A stretch of 64,000 bases of DNA, from contig NZ_LNDC01000103.1 of NCBI RefSeq assembly GCF_001870905.1, forward strand, positions 24,088 to 88,087, written 5' to 3'. Position numbers and translations under genes: made by a program. The stretch comes from Geitlerinema sp. PCC 9228. GTDB lineage: Bacteria > Cyanobacteriota > Cyanobacteriia > Cyanobacteriales > PCC-9228. Below the pieces are notes generated by a model. The model was not told the DNA's origin. It ran no database searches and worked only from the letters and a program-made list of their open reading frames with translations. Positions 8,467 through 17,743 of this stretch are shown in pieces; positions within the stretch are counted from its first letter, which is position 1, and each line of letters opens with the position of its first letter.

Positions 8467-9435
8467 CTAACAGCAACCGCCACCAAAATAATGCCAGGTG
8501 GAATCGGTAACCAAAATATCTTCGGGAAAATTCGTAGCTAATTTTTTAGCCGTTTTATCGCAAACCGAAGCCGGCACGCCAGGTTGTAAAATATGACCAT
8601 CGCCATCGTCAAAACTTTCTTGACAACCGCGATAAATGGCTGTTTTGCCAGTAAAAACACAGGCACCGTCGGCGGGAACTGGAACTTTAGAAGACACCGT
8701 ATCCAAACTTTCTAACAGCAAATCGCTATCTAAATTATAAGTTTTTGCTTCTAACAAGCGATAGGGGCGACGGGCGCGAACTTCTACCGTACCAAAACCA
8801 GCATCTATCAAATGCTGCACGTACTCTTCATAGGGTAATGCCCCCGACAAACACATGGCACGCAAGCGTTCGTCTTTTTGTAAATGTTCGGGAATGGGGC
8901 GCGTAGCAATTGGATCGCTCATGGAAAGGCGACCCCCTGGTTTTAAAACCCGATGCGCTTCTTGTAAAGCCTTGCGCAAGTCGCTGGGTTCAAAGATATT
9001 AAAAAGGCAATTTTGGGCGATGATATCCACAGAATTATCGGCAACTGGTAAAGCAAAGGCATCCCCTTCTACGATTTTGACGTAGTTGGGGTCGAACCAA
9101 TCGTTGCTTTCGGCAGCGAGAGCTAAATTGCGTTGGGCGGCTTCTCGCATTTCTGCCACGGGTTCCACGGCAATAATGGCTTCTGGCTTGCGGGAGAAAT
9201 AGGCAAATTGCAAGGCTTCCAAGCCACCGCCAACGCCGATATAGAGAACTGTGGGCGAACCAACCAGTTCTGTGGGTTGCACGGTGGTGCCGCAGCCGTA
9301 GTTCATTTCTTGCATGACGGATGGGATGTTCAACCCGGGGAGTTGTTGGGGATTGTTTTGTACGCAGCACAGCCCGGTTTCTGGGGTTTCGGCAACGTCG
9401 CGGTAAAAGTTGGCAGTGGTTTCGAGGTAGCTCAT
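8467..9435 (-). CDS. arsM: Arsenite methyltransferase ArsM (arsenosugar type)
   Basis: 322-aa SAM-dependent methyltransferase that methylates arsenite before arsenosugar formation. It has a Rossmann motif I (LYIGVGGGLEALQFA), an acidic motif (VEPVAEMREAA), and the paired cysteines ETGLCCVQNN near the N-terminus with further cysteines (NYGCGTT, RAMCLSG). A long C-terminal extension ends in GGGCC, as in the arsenosugar subtype rather than the shorter detoxification ArsM. Start: the ATG at 9435 giving MSYLETTANFY matches the family; a 16-residue upstream extension is unlikely. It is the first gene of a two-gene unit with arsS. No ArsR-type regulator gene is nearby. Confidence 0.92.
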   Translation of the reverse strand: MSYLETTANFYRDVAETPETGLCCVQNNPQQLPGLNIPSVMQEMNYGCGTTVQPTELVGSPTVLYIGVGGGLEALQFAYFSRKPEAIIAVEPVAEMREAAQRNLALAAESNDWFDPNYVKIVEGDAFALPVADNSVDIIAQNCLFNIFEPSDLRKALQEAHRVLKPGGRLSMSDPIATRPIPEHLQKDERLRAMCLSGALPYEEYVQHLIDAGFGTVEVRARRPYRLLEAKTYNLDSDLLLESLDTVSSKVPVPADGACVFTGKTAIYRGCQESFDDGDGHILQPGVPASVCDKTAKKLATNFPEDILVTDSTWHYFGGGCC

Positions 9436-9577
9436 AGTAAATACTGGATTATCGGGATTGTTCGATCGTAACCTGGTTTGCAATTGCTTGTTTTCTATTG
9501 GACTATATTTTCATTAATTTTTCCTGAGAAAATCTGTCAATGGCTGCTGAGAAAAGGATTGATTTTGCCAATGTTGG

Positions 9578-10252
9578 TTATTCGCGCAATGTATAGCCTA
9601 CACCGCGTACGGTTTTGATGAGCCGTTTTTCGCTTTCGGCTTCTAGTTTGAGGCGCAGGTAGCGTACGTAAACTTCGATAATATTGGAATCGCCCATGAA
9701 ATCGTATCCCCAGACTTGTTCTAAAATGCGATCGCGGGTTAAAACTTGTCGGGGATGAACCATGAGATATTCTAACAAGTCAAATTCTTTGGGGGTTAGT
9801 TCGATGGCGCGATCGCTGCGAAACACTTCCCGGGTGCGGCGGTTGAGGCTTAAATCTTCAAAATGCAAAATTTCTGGGTCTTCTGGCTGGTAGCGGCGCA
9901 AATGGGCGCGAACTCGTGCTAGCATTTCTTCAACGCTGAAAGGTTTGACGATGTAATCATCGGCACCAGCATCCAAACCAGCCACGCGATCGCTAACTTC
10001 ATCTTTCGCCGTCAGCAAAATAATCGGTACTTTATCCCCAGTGGTGCGCAAGCGGCGACAAAGTTCCAACCCCGACAAATTGGGAAGCATCCAATCTAAC
10101 ACAATTAAATCCGGTTGCTTATCCCGCGCCGCACTCAAACCTTCCAATCCCTCGTAAGCCACGGTAACTTCGTAGCCTTCGTATTTTAATTCGGTTTCTA
10201 ACAGACGAGCCAAGTTGGCTTCATCTTCCACAACCAGAATATGTCCTGTCAT
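9578..10252 (-). CDS. OmpR/PhoB-family response regulator (ManR/NblR-like)
   Basis: 224 aa: a receiver domain with VVEDEA, phospho-accepting Asp in IVLDWMLPN, conserved Thr in LLTAKD and Lys in IVKPF, followed by a winged-helix effector ending [10 protein letters not shown]. The receiver has the acidic pocket and looks active. The sequence style ([34 protein letters not shown]) resembles the cyanobacterial NblR/ManR group. With the kinase just upstream it most resembles the manganese-responsive ManS/ManR pair, but no mnt transporter genes are near, so the ligand is unproven. It is transcribed after the kinase with an 86-bp gap. Confidence 0.85.
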   Translation of the reverse strand: MTGHILVVEDEANLARLLETELKYEGYEVTVAYEGLEGLSAARDKQPDLIVLDWMLPNLSGLELCRRLRTTGDKVPIILLTAKDEVSDRVAGLDAGADDYIVKPFSVEEMLARVRAHLRRYQPEDPEILHFEDLSLNRRTREVFRSDRAIELTPKEFDLLEYLMVHPRQVLTRDRILEQVWGYDFMGDSNIIEVYVRYLRLKLEAESEKRLIKTVRGVGYTLRE

Positions 10253-10338
10253 GGTTTTTTAGGGCTGCGCCAATACGATCCTTTTTATGGTATCGCAACC
10301 CAAGTCATTGTCGATATGAATTCGATCTATCTGCCAAA

Positions 10339-11709
10339 CTAGGATTTTTCTGCCGTTACCGTTACCGCCGGCAACGCCACCCGCACCGTGGTGCCTTTTT
10401 GGGGTTCGCTGTCTACGTGAATATCGCCGTGGTGGTTGGCAACAATGGCAGTGCAAATGGATAATCCCAATCCCGACCCAGATTCAATACCTTGCGACCT
10501 GGTAGGATCGACACGATAGAAGCGATCGAAAATATGGGGTAACGCATCGGGATGGATGCCAATGCCATTATCGCGAACCGTCACCTGCACCCATCCTTGG
10601 TCGCTGTGGCTTTTGCTGGTAGTGGTGGCATGGCTGGCGTGGTTTTTGCCGTAGCCAATTTCCACCGTTACCTGCGCCTGGGGATGGGAAGGGGTATATT
10701 GCACGGCATTGCCAATTAAATTGGTAAACAAACGCGCCAGTTGGTTTTGATTGCCAGAGACCACAAACCAATAATCGGGGTCTAGAGATAAATGTTCTGG
10801 TTCGCGAATATCTAGAGATAGGGAAATTTGTTTTTCTGCCGCGATCGCTTTTTGTTCTTCTACAATTTCTAATAGCAACGCATCCAAAGCCACCTCTTCC
10901 GATTGGGAAATGCCAGCGCCGCTATCCTGACGCGCCAAAAACAACAAATCGTCAACCAAGCGACCCAATCGCCTGGTCAAACGTTCCACCAATTGCAGCT
11001 GTTGGTGAATGGGTAACTTTTCCGCCTCCGCCTCCGCCAGCGCCACTTGTACGTTGGTTTGAATTGTTGCCAGGGGATTGCGCATTTCGTGGGAAGCATC
11101 GGCGGTAAACTGTTTTAAACGTTGGTAAGATTCGCGCACTGGTTTCATCGCCAACCCCGACAGAAACCAACCAATGGTTCCCACCGAAACAATCGCCACC
11201 GCCGAAGCAATGCTTAAATCGACAATCAGCTTGCGGGTAGGTTTGGTCACTTCAAACCAAGGATGGCTAACCCGCAGGTATCCCAGCATTTGCTGGTGAA
11301 CTACTAGAGGTTTGGTGATTTGGCGCAAAAGCTGACCATCTCCCAAATCCACCGTTTGTTTTTCGCAGTGGGGATTGAGGGGAACATCGGGAGGATCCCA
11401 CCAAGTTGACCACAGGAGTTTGCCTCTGGTATTGAACCATTCAATATCCAAACGGTCGTCGTCGAGGGATTGTTCCCGTTGGTTGAGGCTGGCTTCTAAG
11501 TTCAAACGCAAACCACTGGGGTTGTCTGGGGTGGGTTCGATAACCAACGATTGCGCCACCACTTCTGTCACGTGGTTGAGGGTATCGTCTATGCGATCGA
11601 TGAGCGTCGTGCGAAAATACCAATATACGCCACTGGCAAACAGCAGCAGCAATACTGCCGTGACGGTGGCGTACCAGATGGCTAGACGGCGGCGGGTGGT
11701 TTGGAACAT
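10339..11709 (-). CDS. Membrane sensor histidine kinase (ManS-like)
   Basis: 456-aa kinase with two membrane segments: one at about residues 9-33 (WYATVTAVLLLLFASGVYWY) and a second before the kinase core (SIASAVAIVSVGTIGWFLSG), giving a periplasmic loop of about 125 residues. All kinase boxes are present: H-box SHEMRNPLATI, N-box LFTNLIGNAVQYTP, G1 VRDNGIGI, F-box IFDRFYRVD, G2 GSGLGLSI. A full HAMP linker is not evident. The loop contains an acidic stretch (LDDDRLDIEWF) that could bind a metal. It lies directly upstream of the response regulator, its presumed partner. The ManS identity is suggested by overall pattern and length; other cyanobacterial Hik proteins are possible. Confidence 0.85.
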   Translation of the reverse strand: MFQTTRRRLAIWYATVTAVLLLLFASGVYWYFRTTLIDRIDDTLNHVTEVVAQSLVIEPTPDNPSGLRLNLEASLNQREQSLDDDRLDIEWFNTRGKLLWSTWWDPPDVPLNPHCEKQTVDLGDGQLLRQITKPLVVHQQMLGYLRVSHPWFEVTKPTRKLIVDLSIASAVAIVSVGTIGWFLSGLAMKPVRESYQRLKQFTADASHEMRNPLATIQTNVQVALAEAEAEKLPIHQQLQLVERLTRRLGRLVDDLLFLARQDSGAGISQSEEVALDALLLEIVEEQKAIAAEKQISLSLDIREPEHLSLDPDYWFVVSGNQNQLARLFTNLIGNAVQYTPSHPQAQVTVEIGYGKNHASHATTTSKSHSDQGWVQVTVRDNGIGIHPDALPHIFDRFYRVDPTRSQGIESGSGLGLSICTAIVANHHGDIHVDSEPQKGTTVRVALPAVTVTAEKS

Positions 11710-11969
11710 GGTTGAGGAGGGGGAAAAGGGGCTGTTAAACAGTGATTAATTTGCTAATATATATTCACAACGATCGACAGGAGAAATCGTCAAGAACTTA
11801 GGTGGTCGTAAAAAGATTAAGTCACCTTCCACGCAAGAATGGATGGATCGTGACCTTAATGGTGAATTTTTCTCAAGGCTTTGGTAGATAGTCCCTCTCT
11901 TGAATTTGTCAAGAGTGGATTTGTTGACAAGTAGTTGTATTTGTCAACGAAAAACTATCGGTGACTTCT

Positions 11970-12713
11970 ATGATAGAAAAACTACCATTGATGCCACAGG
12001 TGTGGTTGCAGACGACTGGGTGGCAACCGAGTGGGGAACAGCAAGAGAAATTTCAACAGCTATACGCGCAAATTTGTCAGGTGAATCGCCAGGTGAATTT
12101 AACGCGCATTACCGAATCTGAGGAGTTTTGGGAAAAGCATATTTGGGATTCGGTACGCGGCATTTTACCGTATTTTCAGATGCTGGAGAACTGGGATTGG
12201 GGTGGTGAGGAAATTCGGGTTGTTGATATTGGTACGGGGGGTGGGTTTCCGGGGTTTCCGGCGGCGATTGTGTTTCCCCGATGGCGGGTGACGTTGTTGG
12301 ATTCGATTGGTAAGAAAATTGCCTGTTTGCGTACGATGGCTGGGGCTTTGGAATTGGAAAATGTGGTACCTTATTGCGATCGCGCGGAAAAATTAGGACA
12401 ACAAGAGGCTTATCGGGAACAATACCACATTGCTCTGTTGCGTGCGGTTGCCCCCAGTGCGGTTTGTGCGGAATATGCTTTGCCGTTGTTGCAGGTGGGA
12501 GGCGTGGCGGTTTTGTATCGCGGCGGTTGGGAGAAGGAACAGGAGAAACAGTTACAAGTGGCGGTGGCGGAGTTGGGAGGGGAAATCGCTGCCATCGCAC
12601 AACAGCCGACGCCGATGAACAAAAGCGATCGCCATTATATCTATATCCGCAAAACGGCATCCACGCCATCCCAGTTTCCGCGAAACAATGTTAAGAAAAA
12701 ACGAGGCGGATAA
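11970..12713 (+). CDS. rsmG: 16S rRNA (guanine-527-N7)-methyltransferase RsmG
   Basis: 247-aa SAM-dependent enzyme that methylates G527 of 16S rRNA. The SAM motif is VVDIGTGGGFPGFPAAI; before it come QVNLTRITE and WEKHIWDS, typical of RsmG (usually LNLTAI and HLLDS). DSIGKKIACLRTM and the RAVAPSAVCAEYALPLL block complete the fold. Start: the ATG at 11970 follows GGTGA by five bases; a GTG at 11961 would add three residues. It ends 6 bp before the stop of the convergent kinase gene. Confidence 0.93.
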   Translation: MIEKLPLMPQVWLQTTGWQPSGEQQEKFQQLYAQICQVNRQVNLTRITESEEFWEKHIWDSVRGILPYFQMLENWDWGGEEIRVVDIGTGGGFPGFPAAIVFPRWRVTLLDSIGKKIACLRTMAGALELENVVPYCDRAEKLGQQEAYREQYHIALLRAVAPSAVCAEYALPLLQVGGVAVLYRGGWEKEQEKQLQVAVAELGGEIAAIAQQPTPMNKSDRHYIYIRKTASTPSQFPRNNVKKKRGG

Positions 12714-12719
12714 TCCTAT

Positions 12720-14747
12720 CTAGGGTTCGATTAAATTTTGTTCGTAGCGACGGTAGGAAACAACAACCCACAAACGCCGCAGGTAAAAATAGAGGATGAG
12801 GGCAACCAGGGAAATGCTGGAGGCGGTAGCTACAACCCAAACCACCGATAGCCATAAATCTGTTATATCCAAAAGCGATCGCAATCCCCAACCCACCACC
12901 AAACTCAACGCCGAACCCACAGTCAGCACTGGCGTTGCCACGGCAATCCACTGAGGCAATTTGCGTTGTTTTAAATACTGATAAATGGCATAACCCCAAA
13001 TACGAGTAGCGACGCCTAACGCCGTTCCGACGGCACCCCCCAAAATTGCCAGCAACAGACCAATAGTCAGCAAACGACCGATATCGGTAGCCGATACCGC
13101 CAGTTGGGAAAGTTTGCCGCCGATGGGAATTCCCGCCAACATGCCTGCGATACCGCCAATGATGGTGCCAAACTGTATCTGGGAGGCAGCGGGATGGCTT
13201 TGCTCTTGAAAATCCCAAAATCCCCATTTGGCGGCGAAATACCCCGATAAACTGCCGCTGATGGCACCAAATAAGATAGCGATGGGTAAATTCCCCAAAC
13301 CCGTTCCCCACCAACTTGCCAAGACCACGACAATGGCGGAGATGGCGGTAGCTGGGATGGGGAGAAAGATTTTTTCGACGATACTGCTACTGTTTTGGTA
13401 GCTGGGGTTGAGAAAGCTCAAACTGCCAAAACAAGTGCCCACCACGCCACCACCAACACCGGCTAACGCGATCGCACCGACTGTACCAACGCTGGCTATA
13501 GCCAATCCCACGGTAGCAAAAACCAACAAAAATAATCCCAGCAGCCATTTATGGGGCAGTTGGGGAACGCCGGTGGGGATGGAGGCAGTGCGAACCCGCA
13601 AAGGCAGCGTGTAGGTGGGTTCGACGGCGTTGGTGTGCAGTTTGAGGGTCCGTTCGTAGGTGCTGTTTGCTTTGAGCTGGCTGGTATCGATGCTTAGCTG
13701 GCAGCGAATTTCGTTGCCCTCAAAATGGGTGGGTTGAATATGAATCCATGGGTGGTATTTTGATGATGGCGGATCGTGGGGATGTTCGACAATGGTCCAA
13801 TGACCCTGCAAGGTGGTTGCGGGAACGTCGTTGGTGAGGGCAATTTGCCGTTGCAGTTGTTCTTCTAAAATGGTGGCTTGCCACAGGTCGGGAAAATTAT
13901 GAATTTTTAAAATGGGGGTGCGGCGAACGGCGATGGGTTTCAAGGCGTGGAGGGCAGCCGCTGCTGAAGAAAAACGATGGCGGGGGTTGGGGGCAACCAT
14001 TTTATCTAGCCAATCCAACCACTGCCGGCTGAGGTGGGAGAGCAAATGGCGAAATTGCCAGCGGTTGCTGTTGTAGTCAAATAGCTGACCGATGGCGTAG
14101 GAGGGAGTGCCGGTGAGTAAAGTGATTAATGTGGTTCCCAAACCGTACAAGTCGGTGGCGGTGCTTAGTTCGTCGTTGTAAAGCTGTTCGGGTGCCATGA
14201 ACCCAAAGGTGCCGGCGGTGGTATCGGTGAGCTGCGATCGCGCCATTCCTATCTGGGCAATGCCAAAATCGACTAAATAGGCTTGTAGCGATTCTTCGTC
14301 GATGAGGATATTTTCTGGTTTGATATCTCGGTGAATGATGGGGGGTACCTGTTCTTGCAGGTATTGCAGGATTTCTAAAACTGCGATCGCGATTTGTTTG
14401 ATTTGCTCTGGACTCCAAATGCACGATGTGGCTAAAGACTGAGCTGGTTTATATTCTTGCACCAAAGCAAAACCATGGGACAATTCCCACGCATCAAGAT
14501 AGCGCGGAATTCCGGGATGGTCTAAGTTTTGCAAGACCTGTACTTCCTGCTCGATGGCACGAAACCCGGACCATTTCGCGGTGGCGTTATCAAATTGAAA
14601 ATATTTAATGACAGCCTGTTGTGTCGCGGTACTGTCGGCAGCATCGATACGCCGCGCTAAATAGGTGCTGCGACCGCCTTGTCTCGATGTGCCGAGTTCG
14701 CGAATGACTTGATAGCCTTTTGAGGTGAAATCTGGGAAGTTGCCCAT
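12720..14747 (-). CDS. Ser/Thr protein kinase with glycine-rich polytopic membrane tail
   Basis: About 675 aa. The kinase domain spans residues about 12-280: the lysine is in QAVIKYF, the catalytic loop is HRDIKPEN, the metal motif DFG (VDFGIAQ) and the APE-like block FGFMAPEQLY. The glycine loop is atypical (LGTSRQGGRSTYLAR). A central region of about 150 aa of unknown fold follows, then 8-10 hydrophobic, Gly/Ala-rich segments (such as LLGLFLLVFATVGLAIASVG). Most cyanobacterial kinases of this length carry PASTA, WD40, TPR or pentapeptide tails; a multi-span tail is less usual and may sense something in the membrane. Start: the ATG at 14747 has AAGGAAAC upstream and begins close to the kinase fold; an upstream ATG at 14861 adds 38 unlikely residues. 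It is convergent with rsmG. Confidence 0.85.
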   Translation of the reverse strand: MGNFPDFTSKGYQVIRELGTSRQGGRSTYLARRIDAADSTATQQAVIKYFQFDNATAKWSGFRAIEQEVQVLQNLDHPGIPRYLDAWELSHGFALVQEYKPAQSLATSCIWSPEQIKQIAIAVLEILQYLQEQVPPIIHRDIKPENILIDEESLQAYLVDFGIAQIGMARSQLTDTTAGTFGFMAPEQLYNDELSTATDLYGLGTTLITLLTGTPSYAIGQLFDYNSNRWQFRHLLSHLSRQWLDWLDKMVAPNPRHRFSSAAAALHALKPIAVRRTPILKIHNFPDLWQATILEEQLQRQIALTNDVPATTLQGHWTIVEHPHDPPSSKYHPWIHIQPTHFEGNEIRCQLSIDTSQLKANSTYERTLKLHTNAVEPTYTLPLRVRTASIPTGVPQLPHKWLLGLFLLVFATVGLAIASVGTVGAIALAGVGGGVVGTCFGSLSFLNPSYQNSSSIVEKIFLPIPATAISAIVVVLASWWGTGLGNLPIAILFGAISGSLSGYFAAKWGFWDFQEQSHPAASQIQFGTIIGGIAGMLAGIPIGGKLSQLAVSATDIGRLLTIGLLLAILGGAVGTALGVATRIWGYAIYQYLKQRKLPQWIAVATPVLTVGSALSLVVGWGLRSLLDITDLWLSVVWVVATASSISLVALILYFYLRRLWVVVSYRRYEQNLIEP

Positions 14748-15041
14748 TGGGGATGTTTCCTTTTGCAGGATGGGAAGCTTGGGAGATGGGGCGTTTTCGA
14801 TATTTATCAATTGACCGTGCCCACGGGGAACTGAAATTGGCTCTAGCGTTCCTATCAACACAATAACTATTTTGCCTTATCGGGCTGCCGAGACAAGCAG
14901 CTTCCAAGATGGTGTTCCTACTTCGATCTTCTATCTTCTCGAACGACCGCATGTCGGGAATTGCAACCTTCCGAGTCCCGACTCCCTACGGTGAAAATGT
15001 TAAGCAATATTACAAAATTGACGTTAAACCATTATTCGGTC

Positions 15042-15070
15042 TTGACACCCCCTAGAAAAGCCGCTAAAGT
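15042..15070 (+). promoter_or_regulatory. Sigma70-type promoter of the RHH-AAA-DUF1257 operon
   Basis: TTGACA (15042-15047) and TAAAGT (15065-15070) separated by 17 bp, placing the start of transcription near 15077, about 30 bp before the first ATG. A hairpin with GTCGGGA/TCCCGAC arms lies 60-90 bp upstream. Confidence 0.6.
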
Positions 15071-15105
15071 TGTAACCAATACCCGGGTAAGTAAACTTTA
15101 GTCCT

Positions 15106-15471
15106 ATGCACCAGAAGCAGAAGGTAACCTTGTACATTCCGCCGGAACTTCACCGGAAGCTCAAAATTCGAGGGGCTGTGGACGCTGAACCCATGTCGGC
15201 GATCGCCCAGCGAGCCATTGAGTTCTACCTCGAACACGCTGAAGTGGTGGCGGAAGTAGAAGAAACAACCAAAGGGAAGACCCACCGCGTCTATACCTGT
15301 CCTGAATGCGAAGGGAATTTCGTTCTCCGCAGTGGAGAAGCGGTCTCCCTCAAGAACCAGCCCAAAGTTTTGGAAGATGGCGAAATCACATCGGCTCTCG
15401 AAAGCAGCCAAATTCGCCAAAACCGCGAACAAGAAGGGCAAGAAGGGGAAGAAGAACTCGTTCCCTGTTAA
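15106..15471 (+). CDS. Ribbon-helix-helix protein with C-terminal zinc-ribbon-like pair
   Basis: 121 aa. The N-terminal 45 residues (QKVTLYIPPELHRKLKIRG, then MSAIAQRAIEFYL) look like a ribbon-helix-helix DNA-binding fold. The middle has a CPEC pair (YTCPECEGNF), half of a zinc ribbon, with one more cysteine at the C-terminus. The tail is rich in Glu, Gln and Arg. It is first in an apparent operon with the AAA ATPase (97 bp on) and DUF1257, an order that recalls the slr0373-slr0374-slr0376 stress-responsive cluster of Synechocystis; correspondence of this first gene is from memory. It may autoregulate the operon. Convergent or overlapping frames on the other strand are shadows. Confidence 0.75.
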   Translation: MHQKQKVTLYIPPELHRKLKIRGAVDAEPMSAIAQRAIEFYLEHAEVVAEVEETTKGKTHRVYTCPECEGNFVLRSGEAVSLKNQPKVLEDGEITSALESSQIRQNREQEGQEGEEELVPC

Positions 15472-15568
15472 CAACAACATCCTGAAAACCCAAGTCGTAG
15501 ATGTGTCGGAGTGCCAACAGTGATTCGCAGGGGTGAGCAATGTCAGCCCTGTCTCTAGGAGGTCGATT

Positions 15569-17083
15569 ATGCAAGAAGAGCTAAGTACCCTGGTCAAAGC
15601 TCAATATCCCTTAATTTATTTGGTGACTTCTGAAGAGGAGCGTGCCGAGAGGGCGATTGCGACAATTGCTCAACAAGAGAAACCCCAGCGAAGCGTATAT
15701 TTGTGGACAGTGACACACGGGATCGTAGAGTATGGCGATCGCCCGCGTCAGTCAGTCCAACACAATACAGTTTCGCCGGAGGCAGCCATAGAGTGGGTTG
15801 TGCGACAAAAAGATCCTGGTTTGTACATCTTCAAAGATCTCCATCCTTTCATTGACTCGCCCCCGGTAACGCGCTATCTGCGGGATGCGATCGCCAGCTT
15901 CAAAGGCACCCACAAAACCATCGTTTTGATGTCGCCAATACAGCAAATTCCGACCGAACTAGAGAAGGAAGTAGCTGTCATTGACTTTCCCCTGCCGAAC
16001 ATGTCAGAACTCAACGAAGTTCTGTCCCAGCAGCTGGAAAAAAGTCGAAACCGACGCATATCTACCGATACGAGGGAAAAACTTCTGAAATCTGCCCTTG
16101 GTTTGACCAAAGACGAAGCGGAAAAAGTTTATCGCAAAGCTCACGTCACCAAGGGGCAGCTCACCGAGTCAGAAGTAGACATCGTCCTATCGGAGAAGAA
16201 ACAGCTAATTCGGCGAAACGGGATTCTGGACTATCTAGAAGAAGATGACACCATTGATTCCATTGGTGGTGTAGAAGAGCTGAAAAAGTGGTTGCGCCAG
16301 CGCGCCGACGCCTTTACGGAAAGGGCACGGGAGTACGGCTTGCCCCAGCCCAAGGGAATGTTGATTTTGGGCGTTCCCGGATGTGGGAAAACCCTCGTGG
16401 CAAAAACCACCTCGCGTCTGTGGGGATTGCCGCTGCTGAGACTAGATATGGGGCGCGTGTACGACGGTTCCACCGTTGGCAAATCCGAAGCCAACCTGCG
16501 CAACGCCCTGAAAACCGCCGAATCCCTTTCCCCAGCTATCCTGTTCATCGACGAGTTAGACAAAGCCTTCTCCGGTAGCGGTGGTTCTGCGGACTCCGAT
16601 GGGGGTACTTCTGGTCGGATTTTTGGTTCTTTTCTTACCTGGATGCAAGAGAAAACCTCCCCAGTATTTGTCATGGCAACAGCGAACCGGGTAGAACGCT
16701 TGCCAGGGGAATTTCTCCGCAAAGGTCGCTTCGATGAAATCTTCTTTGTGGATTTACCAACCACAGAAGAACGTCAAGCCATTTTCAAAATTCACCTATC
16801 CAAGCGCCGCCGAGACATTTCTCGCTTCGACCTCGAACAACTAGCCAAAGTGTCCGAAGGGTTCTCCGGCGCAGAAATCGAGCAAGCGATCGTCGCTGCC
16901 ATGTACGAAGCGTTTGCTCAAGAAAGAGAATTTACCCAGCTGGACATCATCGCCGCAATCAAAGCGACGTTGCCTCTATCGAAGACCATGACCGAACAGG
17001 TAACAGCCTTGCGAGATTGGGCCAGGCAGCGTGCGCGTCCAGCTGCATCCTCCGTCGCCGAATACCAGCGGCTGGAGTTCTAA
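15569..17083 (+). CDS. AAA+ ATPase, Ycf46-like (Slr0374 type)
   Basis: 504 aa. The N-terminal domain (residues 1-230) opens with LVKAQYPLIYLVTSEEERA, typical of Ycf46. The AAA+ core has Walker A GVPGCGKT, Walker B ILFIDELD, sensor region VMATANR and an arginine-finger region LRKGRFDEIFFV, followed by a helical lid (SGAEIEQAIVAAMYEAF). It should be an active ATPase. The Synechocystis homologue was linked to stress response and CO2 utilisation; the mechanism is unknown. Start: the ATG at 15569 has a perfect AGGAGG at 15557-15562; an upstream GTG at 15533 is rejected. It is the middle gene of the operon with the RHH protein and DUF1257. Confidence 0.9.
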   Translation: MQEELSTLVKAQYPLIYLVTSEEERAERAIATIAQQEKPQRSVYLWTVTHGIVEYGDRPRQSVQHNTVSPEAAIEWVVRQKDPGLYIFKDLHPFIDSPPVTRYLRDAIASFKGTHKTIVLMSPIQQIPTELEKEVAVIDFPLPNMSELNEVLSQQLEKSRNRRISTDTREKLLKSALGLTKDEAEKVYRKAHVTKGQLTESEVDIVLSEKKQLIRRNGILDYLEEDDTIDSIGGVEELKKWLRQRADAFTERAREYGLPQPKGMLILGVPGCGKTLVAKTTSRLWGLPLLRLDMGRVYDGSTVGKSEANLRNALKTAESLSPAILFIDELDKAFSGSGGSADSDGGTSGRIFGSFLTWMQEKTSPVFVMATANRVERLPGEFLRKGRFDEIFFVDLPTTEERQAIFKIHLSKRRRDISRFDLEQLAKVSEGFSGAEIEQAIVAAMYEAFAQEREFTQLDIIAAIKATLPLSKTMTEQVTALRDWARQRARPAASSVAEYQRLEF

Positions 17084-17242
17084 CAGGCTTTCTCCTGGCA
17101 CCCACCGCTCGTGTAGCGAGTCAGGAGCAAAGGCTAGACTTTCCCAGTCTAGCAGTTCCCACAAAGAGCCACAAACCCGTGGCCATTTCCCTAAAAAACC
17201 GTTGTCGTACTTTAACTTCCCAACTTAAGGAGGATTCCTCTT
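17084..17242 (+). other. Structured intercistronic leader before the DUF1257 gene
   Basis: Three stem-loops in 159 bp: CTCCTG/CAGGAG around an inner CGCT/AGCG stem, then GCTAGACT/AGTCTAGC (17133-17140 with 17146-17153, loop TTCCC), then GCCAC/GTGGC. None is followed by a T-tract, so these look like RNA processing or stability elements rather than terminators. AAGGAGG lies just before the DUF1257 ATG, suggesting strong translation of that gene. Confidence 0.6.
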
Positions 17243-17599
17243 ATGTCTCACTTCAGCACCCTGCGCACCAAAATCACCGACGCTGAAATCCTAAAATCTT
17301 CCCTGCGCGATCTAGGCATCACCGTGAAAAGCAATGCCGATGTGCGCGGTTACAACCAGCAGCGCGTTCGTGCTGATATCGTCGCCGTTCTCGAAGGCGA
17401 CTATGACCTAGGTTGGTCCAAAAATAGCGACGGCACCTTCGATTTAATCGCCGACCTCTGGGGCGTTGCCAAAAAGCACAATCAAACCGAGTTGATCAAC
17501 GCCATCAACCAGAAGTATGCCGTTAACAAAACGCTGTCTGAAGTACGCAACAACAGCAGCTTGCAAAACGCTAACGTTCAGGTCGTTGCCCAAAAGTAA
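17243..17599 (+). CDS. DUF1257 protein (Ycf35 family)
   Basis: 118 aa. Its opening MSHFSTLRTKITDAEILKSS and central VRADIVAVLEGDYDLGW match the DUF1257/Ycf35 family of cyanobacteria and red-algal plastids. The molecular function is not known. There are no membrane segments or cysteines. It is the last gene of the RHH-AAA operon, preceded by AAGGAGG at 17227-17233 and a structured leader, and followed by a clear terminator. Constant neighbourhood with the Ycf46-type ATPase suggests the two act together; this is inference. Confidence 0.88.
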   Translation: MSHFSTLRTKITDAEILKSSLRDLGITVKSNADVRGYNQQRVRADIVAVLEGDYDLGWSKNSDGTFDLIADLWGVAKKHNQTELINAINQKYAVNKTLSEVRNNSSLQNANVQVVAQK

Positions 17600-17640
17600 A
17601 CGACGCTAGTGCGTTCGGAAGCTAACGGGTTAATCCGCTT

Positions 17641-17663
17641 AAAAACGGGTTAGCCCGTTTTTT
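17641..17663 (+). terminator. Rho-independent terminator after the DUF1257 operon
   Basis: AAAAACGGG, loop TTAG, CCCGTTTTT, continuing into more T residues. A 9-bp perfect stem with a T-tract, 42 bp after the stop. Confidence 0.85.
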
Positions 17664-17743
17664 TATGGGACATGAATAGATGATTTTCGGGAAGAGAAAA
17701 AGTGGCAAACTTTTCCCTCCCCGAACGATCGATTTGCTACGAA

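Noticed and set aside
9578..11709. RppA/RppB (NrsR/NrsS) identity for the two-component pair
   Set aside because: The response regulator does not open like RppA and is nearer the NblR/ManR group.
15064..15597. 177-aa minus-strand frame across the RHH gene
   Set aside because: Antisense shadow covering a promoter and two genes; Phe/Leu-rich without motif.
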